Positions 39,895 through 42,698 of a stretch of DNA of 42,698 nt are shown here, piece after piece. Location: assembly GCA_900757205.1 (NCBI GenBank), contig CAAENA010000073.1, positions 1 through 42,698 on the forward strand, read 5' to 3'. The stretch comes from an uncultured Collinsella sp. (GTDB lineage: Bacteria > Actinomycetota > Coriobacteriia > Coriobacteriales > Coriobacteriaceae). Numbering within the stretch: position 1 is the stretch's first letter; the number at the start of each line of letters is the position of its first letter. The position numbers and the translations under genes were made by a program. The notes beneath the pieces were generated by a model. That model had not been told where the DNA came from. It did no database searches and saw nothing but the letters and a program-made list of their open reading frames with translations.

Positions 39895-41346
39895 TTATTT
39901 TTTGCGGGAATTGGTGAAGGCCATGAGGGCCAGGCCAACGGCCAGCCAGCCGATCACGATGCTCCACTCCACCATGTTGAGGGAGGCGGGAGAGAACGGG
40001 ACCACGAGCAGGCCGATGATGACGGCGCAGGCAGCGACAGCGAGGCTGATGCCAAACTTGCCGCCGGGCACCTCGTAGGGACGAGGCAGGTCGGGCTCGG
40101 TGAAGCGCATGCGCAGGCAAGCGAGGGCGACCATGCCGCAGGAGAAGATGAAGGCGAGAGCCGACACGTTGGTCAGAGGAATGAGCATGTTCTTGCCCAG
40201 GAACGGACCGATGACGGTGATGACGCCCAGAACGGCGCAGGCGAGCTTTGGAGCGCCGGACTTGGGATCGACCTCGGCGAACTTCTCGGGCAGCTGGCCC
40301 TTGCGGCCCATGGCGAGCATGATGCGGCTCGTGGCGCCGTAGAAGGAGTTCATCGGGCCCATGGGTCCAAGCGTGGCGATGACGAGCATGGCCAGGTACA
40401 GGAGCATGTTGATGCCCTTGAGGCAGGCAAGCGCGGGAACCGGGCTCTTAACAAACTCATGCCAGTCGAGGATGGTGCCGAACGAGTAGATGCAGACCAT
40501 GTAGAAGCCGCCGGCGGCCAGCAGGGCCAGGGAGATGATCTTGCCGAACTTGTTCCAGTTGAGGCCCTCGGCTGCTTCCTCAGCCTGCTGAGGAATGGTG
40601 TCGAAACCGGCGTAGAAGAACGGGGTCAGAACCAGGACCGACACGATGCCGGCGAACAGGCTGGTGCCCTCGGTAGCGGGCTTGCCGCCGCCAGCACCGG
40701 TGACCTGGGAGAACACGGGCATGGCGTGTTCCGGCGAACCGGTGAACAGCGAGACACCCATGGCGAGCAGCATGCCGCAGAGCAGAGCCTTGGTCAGGAA
40801 GGCCTGGAGCTTGGCGGCCGAGCTGGCACCGCGGAAGTTGAGGAAGATGACGTAGACTGCAAAGCCGAGCGCGATTAGCGTCGGGAACAAGTAAACGTCG
40901 GCGCCCAAGATGGTGTAGAGCTTGACGGCGCGCAGCCACTCAAGACCGGGCAGGCTGCCGAACATCTCGGACACGAGGGTCGAGATGGCGATGGCCTCCC
41001 ACGGGCACAGGATGCCGTTGCCCAGGGCCAGGAGCCAACCGGTGATGTAGCTCAGCGTACGGCCAAAGCTACGGTCGACATACTCGACGATGCCGCCCGA
41101 GATGGGGATAGCAGCCGTGAGCTCACCGAAAACAGCTCCGACGGGCACGAGGAAGATTGCACCCAAGAGGAATGCGATCATAGCGGGAACGGGACCGCCG
41201 CCCACGACCATCCAGTCGCCGACCTGCAGGACCCAACCAGTACCGATGATGGCACCGAAACCGATGGTGAAGAAGTTCCAGAGCGAAAGCGTTTTCTTCA
41301 TGCCGCCGTTACCTTCGACTGCAACTTCTGCGTTCTTGTCCGCCAT
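39895..41346 (-). CDS. APC-family amino acid permease
   Basis: Membrane transporter of 483 aa with about twelve helices of the LeuT fold. The first unwound helix reads FFTIGFGAIIGTGWVLQVGDW (about 26-46), characteristic of the APC superfamily; later helices include GIVEYVDRSFGRTLSYITGWLLALG and SLFAGIVSVLVLTPFFYAGFDTIPQ. The protein ends in a short basic tail (NSRKK). ATG 41346 follows AAAGGAGGGG. It heads the transcript with the amidohydrolase gene; uptake of an amino acid, dipeptide or amine is likely. The 5' leader has two hairpins just before the ribosome site. Confidence 0.93.
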   Translation of the reverse strand: MADKNAEVAVEGNGGMKKTLSLWNFFTIGFGAIIGTGWVLQVGDWMVVGGGPVPAMIAFLLGAIFLVPVGAVFGELTAAIPISGGIVEYVDRSFGRTLSYITGWLLALGNGILCPWEAIAISTLVSEMFGSLPGLEWLRAVKLYTILGADVYLFPTLIALGFAVYVIFLNFRGASSAAKLQAFLTKALLCGMLLAMGVSLFTGSPEHAMPVFSQVTGAGGGKPATEGTSLFAGIVSVLVLTPFFYAGFDTIPQQAEEAAEGLNWNKFGKIISLALLAAGGFYMVCIYSFGTILDWHEFVKSPVPALACLKGINMLLYLAMLVIATLGPMGPMNSFYGATSRIMLAMGRKGQLPEKFAEVDPKSGAPKLACAVLGVITVIGPFLGKNMLIPLTNVSALAFIFSCGMVALACLRMRFTEPDLPRPYEVPGGKFGISLAVAACAVIIGLLVVPFSPASLNMVEWSIVIGWLAVGLALMAFTNSRKK

Positions 41347-41702
41347 TGTTCCCCTCCTTTCCTTATTGACGCCTCTTTGGCGTCACCCCTTGCGCGGTCT
41401 GTTTTGCCGCGCGCTTTTATTTCGTGGCTTTAAGATACGGCCTTGGCACAGCAGCGCCGCTTGTGGCTCGACCGAAGGCAGAACTGCAAAACGAGCGGCG
41501 CCGTTTTTGGGACGAACGGCGGAAGACGTCATTCGTCTTGGACGCTTTCATCTTGTCTGCTTTTGAATACCTGTTGCCGTGACGCTTGGCGCGCGGCGCG
41601 GCAACGTTCATACCATTTGTCAGGCTTTTGGCGCACATACCCATGTGTCGCGCATCTTTTTATGTAGGATAGACAAGTTACACACGAGGCAAGGTGATTC
41701 GA
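41347..41702. other. Divergent intergenic region with structured leader, no gene
   Basis: The 356 bp between the permease gene (minus) and the C39-like gene (plus) contain GACGCC/GGCGTC (41368-41373 with 41379-41384) and GCGCGG/CCGCGC (41392-41397 with 41407-41412) in the permease leader. Near 41657-41690 the A+T-rich TTTTTATGTAGGATAG may be the promoter of the plus-strand gene. I do not recognise a known riboswitch. Confidence 0.5.
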
Positions 41703-42617
41703 ATGGCATACGGATACAATGACGGCGACCAACGGCCACAAAGCGTGCGCCTTGCCAGCCGCACCACGCCAACGCCCAGAAGCACCTCCGACAACGGCAA
41801 CCAGCAGCGCCCCCAAGAGCAGCCCGGGGCTTCTTCTCGGCAACAAAGCCGTACCGTGCAACAGTCAGACCGCGTGAGTACGAGCACACGCCAACGCCAG
41901 ACCGACACATCGCAGCCGCGCCGCTACGATCGCCGTAAGACCGACTACTACGTTAAACGCTCCTTTTCGCGACCTCAACGCGATCGCGGCAATTCCGCCC
42001 CTCACCCCGCGTCGCATACCACAAGCCACGTGCTTCCGGCCCGCCGCCTACGCCTTGCGCTTTGCTCCATTGCCGCCTGCCTCGTCTTTGTGTTTTTGGG
42101 ATCCTGTATCTCCCACGGATCAGCCGGTCTTGAGCCCACTGCCGAGGACAAGCTGCTTAAAGCTCCCGTCGCGCCCGGCTACTCATTTGCTTTTTCGACC
42201 CCGCGCTCGCAGTGGAGTGCCGGCACCATGCCCCACATCTACCAAATTGACCCCGCATGGTCGGAGCTGCCCTATGCCGGCGGCACTATTCGCGAAAACG
42301 CTTGCGGTCCCACTTGCCTCACCATGGTCTATATCTTTAAGACCGGTCACACCGATAAGACGCCGGTCGATATATGCGCACTGGCCGAAGCCGGCAACTA
42401 CGCCCCCACCGGTGCCACCGAGTGGTCGTTTATGACAAGCGGTGCGTGGCAGCTGGGGCTCAACGGAACACAGCTCTATAACGATCGCGAATCGATTACC
42501 CAAGCACTTCGCTCGGGTGCGCCCGTCATCGCCGCAGTGCGCCCCGGCACGTTTACCAACGTAGGCCACTATATCGTGCTCTACGGCATCGACGATGCCA
42601 ATCAGAACCACCCTTAA
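41703..42617 (+). pseudogene. C39-like cysteine peptidase domain protein, apparently truncated
   Basis: Plus-strand gene for a membrane-anchored protein of 304 aa as read. The first 110 residues are polar, rich in Gln, Arg, Ser and Pro and probably disordered in the cytosol; a membrane helix follows (about 116-134), then an external C39-type peptidase domain (175 to end) with catalytic Cys201 in NACGPTCLTM and His289 in NVGHYIVLYGIDD. In this family an Asp/Asn in a DPN-like motif should follow about 15-20 residues later. Instead the frame ends at ANQNHP, with its stop inside a perfect hairpin of foreign look (42606-42628). ATG 41703 is eight bases after AAGG. Likely interrupted by a mobile element; function would be extracellular peptide cleavage. 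Confidence 0.7.
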
Positions 42618-42698
42618 AAAGGGTGGTTTGCTCTTAGGGTATAACCCACGGGCCCCGGGCTCGCGTCTAAAGGCGCGGGCCCGGACTTCGTCCAGGCC
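42600..42698. mobile_element. Probable end of an IS200/IS605-like element (partial)
   Basis: Starts with AACCACCCTT (42606-42615), loop AAA, AAGGGTGGTT (42619-42628), then TTTGCTCTTAGGGTATAAC and a GC-rich second hairpin GGGCTCGCG/CGCGGGCCC (about 42657-42683, one wobble). Subterminal hairpins without terminal inverted repeats are typical of IS200/IS605 elements. No transposase is in the window, which ends here. Alternative: the native terminator of a short C39 gene. Confidence 0.45.

Overview
The window is a high-GC bacterial chromosome segment with dense, mostly leftward (minus-strand) genes, good Shine-Dalgarno sequences and intergenic spaces full of long palindromes. The gene set (HutC-type GntR regulators, mannose-family PTS, three FrlB-like SIS deglycases, LytTR two-component pairs, rubrerythrin, FeS-binding Rrf2) and the style of the intergenic repeats suggest an anaerobic gut actinobacterium of the class Coriobacteriia, most likely Collinsella or a close relative. 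That placement is inferred from memory of such genomes; no 16S or other marker was tested.

Region 1 (about 1-13.6 kb) is a sugar-amine catabolic island. Three paralogous double-SIS proteins (83-1051, 7075-8058, 12433-13425) share a Glu and a His 16 residues apart, the spacing of the catalytic pair I recall for the FraB/FrlB deglycases. Each lies near, or shares a probable operator with, a GntR/UTRA regulator, and one is downstream of a complete PTS permease (EIIAB, EIIC, EIID). The simplest model is import and phosphorylation of Amadori-type compounds (fructose- or glucose-amino acids) followed by 6-phosphate deglycation, with a HAD phosphatase, a YitT membrane protein and an EamA exporter as accessories. 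RecQ is directly upstream of one of the regulators.

Region 2 (13.6-29.4 kb) is mostly housekeeping and DNA repair: a GNAT acetyltransferase, threonine aldolase, PAP2 phosphatase, Mfd, endonuclease III, an ABC exporter, RmuC, rubrerythrin, a MutY-like glycosylase without its iron-sulfur cysteines paired with an Rrf2 regulator that has NsrR-like ligands, and tRNA-Asp(GUC).

Region 3 (29.7-42.7 kb) holds a YfcE phosphoesterase, two paralogous LytS/LytTR two-component systems separated by a glycosyltransferase, an MFS transporter and a zinc-dependent phospholipase-like protein, then an amidohydrolase (probably a dipeptidase) and an APC permease. On the plus strand at the right end is a C39-like peptidase gene that seems to be cut off by the end of a mobile element running out of the window.

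The strongest unexplained signal is in the non-coding DNA: several families of long inverted repeats, including a 35-bp element present three times, two copies of which supply the stop codon and last residues of unrelated genes, and a 143-bp hairpin with perfect 38-bp arms.
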